Part shown: positions 51,058 to 62,754 of the stretch, in pieces | Layout: the number at the start of each line of letters is the position of its first letter | How positions within the stretch are numbered: position 1 is the stretch's first letter | Assembly (NCBI GenBank): GCA_910591455.2 | Contig: OU342807.1 | Coordinates: 7,859,930-7,923,929 of the forward strand | Reading direction: 5' to 3' | Source of the DNA: Pholis gunnellus | Taxonomy: Eukaryota; Chordata; Actinopteri; Perciformes; Pholidae | Length of the DNA stretch: 64,000 bases | The notes under the pieces: generated by a model | The model's input: the letters and a program-made list of their open reading frames with translations, nothing else | Databases searched by the model: none | What the model was told of the DNA's origin: nothing | Position numbers and translations under genes: made by a program

Positions 51058-51063
51058 TTTATT
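51058..51063 (-). terminator. Poly(A) signal of ANXA5, 14 nt after the stop codon
   Basis: The minus strand reads TAA (51080-51078), 14 nt, then AATAAA (51063-51058). If used, the 3' UTR is only about 30-45 nt. Confidence 0.5.
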
Positions 51064-51077
51064 GCTTGTGGCCCCGG

Positions 51078-54000
51078 TTACGCATCATCTCCACCGCAGA
51101 GCAATAGTAGGGCCTTTCGGAAGTCACCGCCGGTATCTCCCTATAACAAACACACACAGCAATAAAGAAAAGGAAGAAAAAGCTTCATAGGAGTATGGGA
51201 ACTTATTCAGTAAATGTGTGTGTGGTGCAGTGTGTTTGTGTATTCATGTGTGTGTGTGTGTGTGTGTATTTACCTTGATCATGGAAAACAGAGAGCAGGC
51301 AAACAACTTCCTGAACTCAGTTCTGCTGTCCAACAAGTCCACCTCACTGCGAGTCACCATCACTCTGATCAGGGTGTTATCATCAGTTCCTGCACCCTGC
51401 AACAACAAACACACGATGACTGCATGCCTCACGCATGTATAACGATCATCTGAGAGCACAGGCTTCTGTGAATATAAAGCAATAGTTCATGTGCGCCTGG
51501 ATACAGATGTTCATTGTTTGACAATTGCGCTCCATGTTACCACACTTGGGGGCAGCAGAAACAAGCCGAACACTGACATATCATCACCTTTTAAGTCGAT
51601 ATGGTGAACATGTTGGCAAAAAGTTGCTCATTTAAACATCCAAAGGTTACGACACAAAGTGAGCTTTCAGTTGGAGTTGTGTTTCTGGCCCCCTGGTCAA
51701 AGTACAGTTGTTTTTAGAGCTTTTTCTCTGCGTATGAACACAACTCTTTGAGAGCGGGGAACCAAAGCGGTAAAGTTACAGACCAGACAGATAAACTACA
51801 AGCAGTTATCACCCTGAGATTCTTTAGGATTCCAAACAACTTGATAACAGTCTTGATTCATTTAAATTACATTCAAACTGGGACATTTTTTTAATTTTAT
51901 TTATGGATTGCATTTTGCTGTTATTATAATGTGTCATTACAACTACTGTTATAATGGTCAAACATAGCATTAATTACACTTTATCTACTATCTTTGTTGT
52001 CTCACCTTCATCGCGTAGTACAGAGTCTCAGCAAAGTAGGCTGGAACGCTCCTGGCACACTTCACTTCAAAAGAAAAACAGGACAGACGATTGAGAACGT
52101 GTCATTATTATTCGTTCAAAGTCGCCGCCTCAAGAAGCGGGCAACAGAACCAGCCTGCAGTAGTTTCGTACCGACGGCCAGAAGCAGATCTCTCAGGCCT
52201 CCAGATGTTTCCCTCTTGATGCTCTCCTCCATCTCGTATCCAGCCAACTTCATGTAGGCATTAAATACTGAAACACACAGGTTCACAATTAGTTTGAATA
52301 TTATGTGAAGCTGCCAAAAAGATTTGAGAGGCTCTGAAACTGCAACTCTCAGACGAACCTTTCCTAAGATGTTCTGGACTCCGGTTTCCCAGGATGGTGA
52401 CAAACGTTTGTTCATCGGTGCCAAACTTCTGCTCTCCAGCCTTGAAGAGGACCTGCGACCACAGAAACACACGGGACATCAACTCAACTTTCAGGTACAT
52501 TTCATGCTACTTTATACTTCTGCTTCACTACATTTCAGAGGGAAGTATTGTGGTGTTTCATTCATATTTGCTGAAGAGGAATGAGTTCAGCTCTCTCAGA
52601 GCGACTATCAGTGATACTAATGACAGAAACAGCAACTGAACAAAATAAAGTAAAGTCTCGCTCAGAGATCAGCTGTGCAAACTGCAACACACACACACAC
52701 ACACATGCTTCAAAGCCCAGCATTCAGATTCTTTCCACAAACACATGTGACAGTCACACCCTCAGACAAGAAAACAAGGACACCATTGATAGTGAAGAGC
52801 AGAAATATTTACTGATTAGCGATAAAACAACCGACTCACCTGAGCGTCAGTCTCTACGGTTCCCTCCTGGATCCCCTTCTGCCTGTTCGCCTGAGGAGAG
52901 ACAAAACATTTCTGTTAGAGAGGAGAGGAGACAAGGAGAGAGGAGAGGAGATCAGGATAGAGGAGGGGAGACAAGGAAATAGGAGGGGAGACAAGATAAG
53001 AGGAGATCAGGATAGAGGAGGGGAGACAAGGGAAGAGGAGGACAGGATAGGAGACATGGATTGAGAAAAGGAGAGGAGACTAGAGAAGACAAGGATAGAG
53101 AAGAAGAGAGGAGATGAGACAAGGATAGAGAAGAAGAGGAAAGGAGAGGAGACAAGGAGAGAGCAAAGGAGAGAAGACAAGGAGAGAGCAGAGAAGAAGG
53201 GAGGACAAGGAAAGAGCAGAGGAGAGGAGATTTACCTGCAGCAGAATAACCAGAAGTCTCTTGAAGTGACCTGAGGTGTCACCAGATATATCCTCCTCCA
53301 GGTCGTCATCATACTCTGAGAAACACAAGAAACACACATGTTCAAGTTTTCTTTTAGACCTGATCTTTAAAACGAATTCCCAGTTTTATTGTCACACTTT
53401 CTTTGTCTATCATTAGAAAACATCTGCCCATCAGATTCATCTTTGACACATGCATCAAAACACAGAAATATATTAAATATTGACCAACACTTTCAAACAC
53501 TTTCTATGCTTTCCTTTCTGTCTTTTAAACTGTCCCTCCTCCACATACCAGTGTCCCTTTGCTTACCACACACTCAAAGACTTAAGACCCAGAGTCTATA
53601 ATTAAAGTTAAGCTACAATAAATAAAATGTGATCGGCGTGACTCCAAAAAAGTTAAAGCATCTGCAGTTTCAGTTTATTCCCTGTTCGGAATCACTGCTT
53701 GTTAGAGCCATTCATAGAAACAATAAACATTTGTAAATATTTTCTGTTATTCAAGTTGTGCGAGTGCTACCTTTTCTATAAGCAGCGACGATTTCCTTCA
53801 CCTGCTGAGGTGTTCTGGAGGCGAGGATCTCCACGAGGACCTTCTCGTCGGTTCCTGCGCCCTACGGGTCGAAAGAGGGAAGCGGTCTGATGAAGTTTCT
53901 ACCGTACTCAGAAACTCTCCCATCTACAGCACGTAAGAGCCTTTATCTCATCTGCAGCACTCACCTTGATGGCGTTGCGGAGCGACGACACGTCATAAGC

Positions 54001-56710
54001 GAGGGGGGCGGTCATCAGTCCCACAATCAGGGTCTCAAACTTGCCCCCCAGCTCTCCCTTCAGGTCGTCTATCAGATCCTGTCATGAGGATACAACATGT
54101 GCTTTAATTAGATCCTGTGTGTGACTGTGGGATTCTTTTGTTTGTCGGTTGGTCTAACAGCATTGTTACGCAGCGATCGGCCAGGTGTGCGAAGGTGGGA
54201 AAGTGACGGGATTTGCTTAACTTGCTCAATAAGCTACAGCTAACGGTTGAGGGCTTATTATTGCTTTCACAGTGACAGCATGTTTTTTTTCTTCTGCTCA
54301 GCTTTTGTTAAAGTTAAAGTTAAATATTTGCTTCCTTGCCGATAGATCAATACTACGGTCATGTTCACACTGGAGCCAGTTAGCTTAGCTTAGCATAGAC
54401 TGGAAACAAGGAGGAGCAGCTAGTCTCGCTGTGTCCTGTTTAGAACAGGTATAACATTACAGTAGTTAGGTTTATACCTTCAACATGGTTGTACTTCAAA
54501 GTATACAGTAGTTTGTTTGAAGCATACGGAGGCCGTTTTTTTAAAAGTTGAAGCTCTTGTAATATGCGTGTTCATGTGGTTTAACAGCTGTTGAGGTAGT
54601 CCAACCTTTCCAAACAGGGTTTTGTAGGCGGTCTTGATCTGCTGCCTCTGGGCGTTGCTGCGAGCCACCAACAGCTGCAGGATGGCATCCTCATCGGTCC
54701 CTACACGACAACAAGCACCATGGTTACCCAGCCAAGCACACGCACTACATAACAACGAATATGCTCAGTCGAGGCGGACTCTTGATCACGATTATTTCAC
54801 CCACATGATCACAGCCTTCAGTCGTGGTCAGTAGATGTATTTTTCCCCCCTCACAGTGACTCAAGTTGCGTCTCTGCTGTTGTGTTTATGACTCACTGCT
54901 GTCTGGGTGGAGACAGCAGTGAGTACTACAGAAAGGAACTCCCAAAAAAACGCTCTCTCATTGGTGCGCTGGAGTTGTACTACTGACTGACGCCACGCCT
55001 ACGACGTATCAGATGACACAGTGTAGATGTGCACACACACACACACAAAGGCATCTTACCCAGCCCCTTCATGGCCTTGTACAGAACCTCAGCATCTGTA
55101 GTGGCATTGAAGTTCAGACAGGCTTTGACGGTTCCTCTGCCGGCCTGCAGCATGGAAGAAAAGGACAGAGGAGGATTATTCTGATGTAGGTTTTTAACGC
55201 CTGCGACATCTTCTTCTTCTTCTTCTTCTTGTTTGAGTAATAAAAAACAATAAATAACTCCTTCGTTAATGCACCCAGTGGCTTCCAACACGACGTAGAT
55301 GTAAAGTGAGAAGAAGTCTCTTCATGTGTGATACTGAAGCAGCGACAATATTTATGCATAAATGTGTCTGGAAACAAGCAGATACTTCAGAAGAGGAACT
55401 TATTTATCAAAAGAAACATTCTTCCGCTGTGGCTTCTTATCAGAGATGAACCTTGCAGGCCCCACTTAAATCAATCTGTAGTTTCATGCTTACATTCATA
55501 CATATTAACTTCCTTATATGCATAACTTTATCAAAGAATGTTCCCCTTTACATCATGGCAGAACATTCTTAATCAATCTCTGCTTACAACAGACTCAAGA
55601 TTACGCATCTCAGATTCTTAATGTACATAATGTCATCAAAGACTCTTCTCCTTCTCCCCGTTAATAAAATGAAAGAACACACTTAATCCATCTTAACATT
55701 CATGAGAACATAGTGTATATTTAAAACGCCGTGTCTCTGATTTGTTATGTGCATACTGTACGCTCATTAGAGACGCACGTGATGAACTTAATGACTTACA
55801 GACGTCATAGAATACATGCAGATGTGCACACAAGCTCTCACATCGCCCTCCGTTTCATGTTCCCACAGCGTATTGTCAGCCGTCTATCTCAGAATTCTCC
55901 AGCGATTCGAATATAATGGATTATGAGGCCAATCATTCCTCTGAATGTGGAAAAAGTGTTTCAGACAGACAAACCGATCGGTACGGAGCACAGGGAGAAT
56001 GTGATAAGGTGGAAAAACATTAACTTTAAGATTGATTTCAGTAATAGAGGCTTCTCTCTATAATAAAGCTGCACTCATTCCAGGCACTCCCTAAAACGGT
56101 TATACATTAACAATGAGATAGCCAAGCGGCGGCTTCTTTTTTCAGGGGGAGGGATGTTGAGAGGGGAAAACCACGGGAATGTCTCTGGAGTTTTGACCCT
56201 GGAAATCTGGAAAAAATAAGTTGAGGCACGTCCAAAAGCAAGTCGCTGTTAACAACCAGGATTCTGTCTTCTGCTGCAGGAAAGAACGCCAAAATGTCCA
56301 CGAGCTCTCCGTCCTCATAAACACACTCATCACCACAAGCTAAACTAAATCTAATCAGCATGCAGACGGCTGCTCGGACAAACAGCAACGCAACACAACG
56401 CAGACCATTTCTACTGGAATGTTAGACGCCGTTTTAGCTCCTACAGCGAGCGATGCGTTGTGTGGAGCGAGCTCAGACATGACCTGATGTCCGATGGAGT
56501 CATATGTAAACGCAGGCTGTCACAACTGGTATCTCAGTGGTATTTAAAGCACACGCAGTGACTACAAACAATCCACAACACATGCAGCCCTGCTTGTATG
56601 AAGGGAGGTCATATTGTCATATATATATATATATACACATACACATACACACATACATACACACATACATACATACATACATATATATATATATAAAATA
56701 TTATTTTCCA

Positions 56711-56764
<54 letters not shown>

Positions 56765-57705
56765 TGGAAAATAATATTTTTAAACTTTGACAATTTTCCG
56801 GCCAAGAAAACGAAGATGTCATTTAAAAAAAAAAAAGGTTAATTGGACTTTTTTTGTGGAAAAACCATATAAGATTAAGCTATTAATCATACAAGAGAAT
56901 TGTATGTCCTAAAACATGTTTTCAAGTTTTTAAATGCATAAAAGAGAATGACTGGATTAGTCATATTAGGAAGGTTTCACGCTGAATGATCTTTTGGGAG
57001 GGGAGCCCAAAGTTCTGGCTGCAGCCCAAAGCCCATTCCTTCCTACTGAAGACTTTAAAAAACTTCACGAATCAGCACTTTAAAAAAGACATAATGAGTT
57101 CTTATAACCAGCTGGGTGCTGTTGTTTGGAGCACATTTTACTAAAACTGGAGTAAATATTGTATTTCTTGGGCACTTGGGTGTACACAGTATGTGGGACT
57201 GACTCATAATAAACTACAGTGCCCATGGTCATGTCAGGAATACTCTCTATCAGGCTATTGTTAATGATCAGATCAATATATTGTTGCTTTTGGTCTGTTC
57301 ACTGCATTTGCTGACAATAAGAAAAATATAGATTATGGTCAGTCTCATCCTCAAATCAGACACAAGTCTAAGAAAGACACATGAAAACTGACTTTGTGAG
57401 GAGACGTTGGGTTTACAGCCCCAGACTAAACTGTCTGCAGAGAGCAGCAGCGTTACGTCGTCACAGTTGATTATGATCATGCTTTTTATATTTTTATGGT
57501 ACGGTAAGCTCCACCCTGGCAGAAGAAAAAGAGTTTCCCCTTTAAGAGAGGGAGGTTGGCTTTAAATTTCAGGCTAGACGTGGAAATGGGTGTATTTAAA
57601 ACAAAGGGAGGAGGAGAGACCAAGAGACCCACCCGGATGGAAGAGAGCCCACATGAGTCATACAATAAACGTCCCAACTTCCCCAAATGGAACCTCTACA
57701 AGTAT

Positions 57706-57751
<46 letters not shown>

Positions 57752-58084
57752 AAAACTCGATAAACTGCCATCAGCAAAAGTGTTCATTTGATAACTTCTA
57801 CCTTAGTGTAAACTTATTGTTATCTTACATTTTATCAACAGTGAATTCATGTTAACAACCTACTTTTAGATTAAAAAGAGTCTAAGTATTACATAAAGTT
57901 GATCAAAGTGGGCGTTGTCTTGGGTAAAAACATTTTGTCCCTCACATATTTGCATAAATAACGGTTTTTTGCAGAGACCATTAGAACTGTGTTATTGTAA
58001 TCATCCTTTTAATCTAAAATGTGCCGAATGCGTTTCTTTAAATTCACAGCTAAAAAAGTATGTCAAGTAAACATGACTCACCAT
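51078..58084 (-). CDS. anxa5: ANXA5, annexin A5, complete (12 coding exons)
   Basis: Exons in transcript order: 58084-58082 (ATG only), 55144-55060, 54700-54606, 54078-53965, 53861-53771, 53315-53236, 52890-52840, 52452-52359, 52267-52172, 52064-52006, 51396-51274, 51140-51078. Phases close exactly on 317 aa plus TAA; human is 320. Seen: four annexin repeats, each with its type II Ca2+ loop (KGLGTDED about 27-34, GAGTDEK 100-106, KFGTDEQ 182-188, GAGTDDN 257-263). The downstream acidic caps include GDTSG at 141-145 and GDTGGDF near 298. The N-terminus is short (MAGRGTVK), as in A5, and the protein ends LLCGGDDA. Family: Ca2+-dependent phosphatidylserine-binding protein, cytosolic and on cell surfaces, forming trimeric lattices on membranes. 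The start is fixed by the ATG at an exon edge, spliced to GCC. The a/b paralogue is unresolved. Confidence 0.95.
52917..53230. repeat. Polypurine (GGAGA)n-like minisatellite filling an ANXA5 intron
   Basis: About 314 nt of almost pure A/G on the + strand, with recurring gagacaaggagag, gaggagagga and gatagagga units. It occupies nearly all of the 345-nt intron between coding exons 6 and 7. The ANXA5 transcript therefore carries a long C/U tract. Confidence 0.93.
54310..54440. repeat. TTAGCTTAGCATAGACTGGAAACA repeat fragment in ANXA5 intron 3
   Basis: Contains gccagttagcttagcttag, actggaaacaaggaggagca and gctagtctcgctgtgtcc. It is related to the 30193-31086 and 32445-32540 repeats. Confidence 0.65.
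56695..56780. repeat. 86-bp perfect palindrome with (TA)n core
   Basis: The left arm AAAATATTATTTTCCACTTT and the right arm AAAGTGGAAAATAATATTTT are exact reverse complements. They are joined by an uninterrupted (TA)n, which is itself self-complementary. Confidence 0.93.
57709..57749. repeat. (AC)n microsatellite
   Basis: 41-nt AC tract in ANXA5 intron 1. Confidence 0.96.
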
Positions 58085-58560
58085 TTTGTCAGTCTTGGAT
58101 ATTTATTCTGCGGAAGAAGAAGATCTGTTGGAGAGAGGAAAAACGTTATAGCGACGTAATATAACAAATACCAAACTCTCGCTCGCTCTCTCTCTCTCTG
58201 CGAACCAGATGTATTCACTTTAAACATCTGCATTTCACTTCTTATTCTGGTTATTTAACGGTGTCTGAGTGCCATTTCTTCTCGGTTTTAGTGTCGCCGA
58301 GCTATCAAACTTCCGCAGACCTCTCGCTCCTTTGTCTGCAGGTAGACCCAGACTGTCCCCGCTCACCTGTCTGATGCTGCTGAACTTGTATCTGGAAGGT
58401 AAAGAGAGTAAATGCAAATAATAAATAAACTGCTCCGGTGAAACTTACCGCTGAGTAGCAGCAGTCAGATGAAGCTCGGAGAGCGGAAAGATACACCCGG
58501 CTGAGGGAGAAGAGAGGAAGGGAAGAAAGGCTGACGCCAGAATCCCACTCGAATAAACTC
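58085..58560 (-). other. ANXA5 5' UTR exons (inferred)
   Basis: On the minus strand the ATG exon begins at 58107 (ccgcag|AATAAATATCC). A 25-nt candidate exon at 58391-58367 (ttccag|ATACAAG...GACAG|gtgagc) and a first exon ending at 58449 (CAGCG|gtaagt) lie upstream in CpG-rich sequence. The 25-nt exon may be optional. Confidence 0.55.
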
Positions 58561-58636
58561 TCTGGTGCGCGCGTGAGCGTGAGGGTGCGCGTGTGTGGGC
58601 CACACCCCGGTGCACGTGGACTCTGGTGCTCCCGAA

Positions 58637-58657
58637 GCATTGTGGGAAATGTTGTTT
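58637..58657 (-). promoter_or_regulatory. Candidate ZNF143/THAP11-type site in the ANXA5 promoter
   Basis: The minus strand reads aacatttcccacaatgc, close to the vertebrate SBS consensus ACTACAATTCCCAGAATGC. It lies just upstream of the CpG-rich first exon, a typical position for this motif. Confidence 0.45.
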
Positions 58658-58879
58658 CATGTGTCCAGAAGAGAAACTGTTTTTATTTCATTTCGTATAT
58701 TTCATAATAAACAGAGGTTTGATCCTCTCAGATACTATATGAGAAGTAAGGCTGCAGTACCACCGTGTACAAATACTCTATTACAAGGCATGATTAAAAA
58801 CTTTTAAGTACAAATCTATTAGCATCACAATGTGCCTTAGTTACCAAATGTAAAAGCACTCATCACACAGAGTGGTCCA

Positions 58880-59179
58880 GTGTCGGAATAATATATAGCC
58901 TATAATATCACTGAATTATAATGTGTAAAATATGTAAACATCACTAATGTAGCAGCTGGTAAAGGTGGGGTTAAATTTGGGCTACTTTGTGTGTGGCTTA
59001 ATAACATTATGTCCATATTTATTTATTTAATAATCTGCAAAGTTTCTAGTGACTAAAGTTATCAAATAAATGTAGTAAAGTAGAAGTAGAAACCAACGGG
59101 AAATGGAAATACTCAGGTTAGGTACCTCAAAAGTGTACTGAAGCACAGTACTTGAGTAAATGTACTTCCACCACTGTAT
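58880..59179. repeat. Dispersed repeat fragment ending TACTTCCACCACTG
   Basis: Carries agtgtactgaagcacagtac and gagtaaatgtacttccacca near its end. It belongs to the same family as 36129-36722. Confidence 0.6.
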
Positions 59180-59854
59180 TCGATATATTAACAGAACACC
59201 TGTGTGTGAGTAACACCTGACAGATGACAACATGTTACCTGACAGGTTTCCATGTAGATATTATTCATTTTGTTGGAACTTTTATAGTTTCTAAACATTA
59301 AATTCAGAGCATTGCCTCTCAATGCATTCATGCTTCAAAGATCATAAAAGTGGTAGTTTTTCTTTTCATTCCTCTTTTTATTTGTATGTAGAACGTGTTA
59401 GCAGACAGATGCCTATATAACAACACATGGAGCAGACACAGAGCAACATTAGCATTCATTTGGAGTCGTTTCTCTGGTTGCCTGACGCATTCATATGTAT
59501 ATGTGTTAGTGCAGCTGTAAGGTGAGTACACATCAGAGCTAACTATGAGCTGACAGATGGCAGGAAAGTCTGTTTACAATGTGCTCACGCCCACAAGTTA
59601 AAGACCATATAAACAGATAATACACCATAATAATAATAATACTCTGCTGTCCTCATTGTCTCTTAGTGAAAATATCCAAGTGATACAGCTGGTTAACAGA
59701 TTGTACTGAGGGTTTAATAAAGCATGATCCATCATGTAACATATACACTGAAAAGAAAGAAACTGATCAGTTGCTTGTTTAAATTTTGTCCGTTTCATTT
59801 CCCTTATGCAGGTAGAGGAATAATCACAGTTACTGGACACAAGCAGCATTTCTC

Positions 59855-60413
59855 AGACACTTTATTATAGGGGTATCATAAGTTTAAGTAATGCATGACT
59901 TTAGATGATGATTTAATGCAGGCTGTATCATGAATTCCTCTCAATTAACAAATGAAGGAATAGTAATTCAGTTACTTTATATATTAATTGATTTACAACC
60001 AAATTAGTTGGAATCCAGTTACATAAAAAATTATTTCAGACCCATGCATTTCCTCAGCCTCTCTGAAAGCACAATATATATATTCTCACTGAAATTTGAA
60101 GCTTTGTTTTATATCAAACTGGTTGCAAACTTTTACATGTTGCCGTATGACCCAATGGTATTATTTATTAACATGTATAGATATTTCTATGAGAATAAGT
60201 ACTGTTCTGCTTTCAGAGAGGCTGAGAAAATACATGGTTCTGAAATGAATTTATATGTAACTGAAATCCAGCTGGTCACATATAAATTACTGTAAGAAAC
60301 TGTGAATTAACATTCCTTACTTTGTTAATGGAGAGAAATTCACAACACAGCCTACATTAATTCATGCATTCATCACCAGTCATGCTTTAGTAAAGCATAT
60401 GATTTGAGTGTCT
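59855..60413. mobile_element. 559-bp foldback element with ~240/230-bp inverted arms
   Basis: The left arm (59855-60096) is matched by the reverse complement of the right arm (60182-60413), with scattered mismatches and small indels. Exact anchors include the pair cagcctctctgaaagca / tgctttcagagaggctg, plus agacact / agtgtct at the outer ends and attctca / tgagaat at the inner ends. The spacer is about 85 nt. It has no credible coding capacity; the 95-codon frame inside is fortuitous. Confidence 0.85.
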
Positions 60414-61399
60414 TAAGATATCTGGAGCTGAACTTTAATTAATAATATATAACTGACACCAATGGGAACCCCACATAGCTTCAAGTTCACAATAAGGTAT
60501 TTCCTATCAGTAGTGGGGCAGATAGTAGAATAATCGTGCAAATTATGATACAAGCGTTGTTCTCCAGAGGTATCTGGTAAAATCTGCCCGATAGGCCATT
60601 CAAGAATCCAAGATGGCCGCTATTTTTCAAGATGGCCACCAATTGGGCCTCCCGAAATTTGTATTTCTCTGATTTGAATGATCTTGTTATCTATTCCTTT
60701 ATACCTCCTATACCTTTGTTTCAGCAGTCAGCCACATCCCTTGGATAGACTACTGGCACTGGTCTTCATCACTGGCCCAACTCTCATCAATGGTTCCAAG
60801 AATTGCCAATGTACCGTAGCGGCAATGGCCACACCCCGGTAAACCGCGTTGGCTCGCGGGCTAAACTAGATGAGAGTAGCACACAGAAGGTCTGTGTGTG
60901 ATGGAGGACATCTTCTCATTATGGAAGTAATCAAAGAGATATACTAAAAGGATAAAGACAACTTAAAAGTCCTCTAATCAACACGTCCAGTTTGTCATCA
61001 AGCAGCCAAGTATTTGCATTTAGCAGAGTGATTGTTGGGCACTACCAAGGCACCTTGGTGACATCACTGCTGTAAAACTCAGCTTGGGGTTTGATGTCAG
61101 CTAGGTTGGAATTTCATACCAGCTTCTATTACAACTTAGTATCCCAAATGCTGCCTAACCAACCCCTAGATCAGTTAGGCAGCCACACTTGAATTGACAG
61201 GATGTGCCAGCATGGAATAGCCGAGCCAAGGATAACAGGGGTTATAGTTATCTGGATGGTGTACAGATCGCACAGGACTTATGACACCAGATGAACGATC
61301 GGACTAAGTGTCGGGCAAAAGCATTTTAGTTAGTTGCATCCCATACAAGAAAGTGCCCACTATACATTACAGGGTGGTAAAAGGATCAACCCTCGACCC
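60414..61399. other. Downstream intergenic stretch, no gene seen
   Basis: Includes two close aagatggcc words (caagatggccgctattttt and caagatggccaccaattgg, about 60610-60645) that look like repeat debris. Nothing coding was recognised. Confidence 0.5.
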
Positions 61400-62541
61400 T
61401 GAATGTCAGACTTGCCATGGATGCAATCTCTACTAGTAAGTCACGGACCACCAACTGGAGCAAGTCTTGCCTATGTCAGCAGGACAGGAAGGAAGACCTT
61501 CAGTCCCCCCAGGCCAATCCTACCAAAAGAGGAGATTGTGACTATGTGAATTTGGCAAGGAATATTCCCCAGTTTCACTCACTCAATGCACTGCCCATCA
61601 AATTCAACCCTACAAGACTTGACTTGGTTGTGGCATAGAGGACTCTTTGAGACAAAATAGAGCACAATATCATGAGTGCTGCAGGCTGTTGTTCAACAAC
61701 ACAAAGTTAGACAGAGCCAAGAAAAGATCCACCCCAGCATCAAGTAGTGATGATGGTGCTAGAAGCCAGATTCCACAGAAGGTTCAAGAGACATGTCCAC
61801 AAACGCTTGACTGTTCGTGAGCATAAAGGAAGCGAGTTAAGAGAAGCAATGACAATGACAGTCAGGTTTTTGAGACAGATGTTGGTTCCATCCTTGCGCA
61901 AGCATCCAAGTATGGTGATGCAATTCACCTGGCAAAAGCTGCTGCAATGATCAGACAGGACATGATTCATCACAAGTCCAATTTAAGCAGCACATTTCAC
62001 AATATAGACCTGCAACAACCTGTGCCACTATCTCTTCTACAGTTTGAATGCATGATAGAACATGATGCAGACATCAAGTCCCAACTCAAACATGGAGCAT
62101 CAAAGTCAGACCTTGCTATATCGCAGCTCCTGCAGTTCAACTGCTTTTCAAAGTATAAAGAAGAACCAGAAGTGCACAGGCATTCCAAGGACCGTGAGAC
62201 ATCTTTTGCCGTCTATATTGGCATGTCTGTTTGCAAAAACCAGAAAGAGGAAGCTCATTGAAATGCTTCATGAGAATGGCTTGAGTATCTCATATGACAT
62301 ATGTCTTAGAGATCTCAGCTCAGTTAGGAGAAGCAGTTGTTGCACAGTATGTTGAAGATGGAGTTGTCTGTCCACCAGTCTTGAGAAAGAACTTATTCAC
62401 AACTGCAGCAGCATCTTATCTGATTGTTTCTGCTTTGAATGATGTTCATTCTGTTGACTTTGGCATGTGTGGAATCTGCATGTCAATGAATCACCAAGTA
62501 AACCGGACTGATAACTGCAGATCAATTCTAACAAAGGTTTA
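61400..62541 (+). pseudogene. Relic of a multicopy uncharacterised protein family (frameshifted, internally deleted)
   Basis: Pieces read in several frames but in collinear order: SCLCQQDRKEDLQSP...LARNIPQFHSLNALP (61417-61638); AQYHECCRLLFNNTKLDRAKKR (about 61660-61730); SKYGDAIHLAKAAAMIRQDM through LKHGASKSDLAISQLLQFN and AVYIGMSV (about 61905-62260); TRKRKLIEMLHENGLSISYD (about 62235-62310); and QLGEAVVAQYVEDGVVCPPV...LFTTAAA (62300-62541). I recognise this as a large family scattered through fish and invertebrate genomes, annotated only as uncharacterised. Function is unknown and a mobile-element origin is suspected. At least three frame changes, a deletion around 61830-61900 and an abrupt end at the GA tract show it is dead. 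Confidence 0.65.
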
Positions 62542-62542
62542 A

Positions 62543-62556
62543 CAGAGAGAGAGAGG

Positions 62557-62618
<62 letters not shown>

Positions 62619-62722
62619 AAGAGAGAGAGAGCGAGAGAGAGAGAGAGAGAGAGATAGAAAGAGAAAGAGAGAGAGAGAAACAGAAAGAGAGACAGAGAGA
62701 GAGAAAGAGAAAGAGAGACAGA

Positions 62723-62754
<32 letters not shown>

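Larger units (their letters stand above)
55145..58081 (-). other. ANXA5 intron 1 (between the ATG exon and coding exon 2)
   Basis: 2.9 kb without coding exons. It holds a long TA palindrome (56695-56780), an (AC)n at 57709-57749, a mixed CA/TA microsatellite (about 56618-56694), and a 56050-56520 stretch (gatagccaagcggcggcttc...gagcgatgcgttgtgtgg) that looks like repeat sequence I cannot name. Confidence 0.6.

Noticed and set aside
52952..53337. Ser/Leu-rich minus-strand frames
   Set aside because: Products of the purine tract in the ANXA5 intron; only 53236-53315 is a real exon.
60008..60295. 95-codon + strand frame
   Set aside because: Lies wholly inside the foldback 59855-60413; symmetry explains the lack of stops better than coding.
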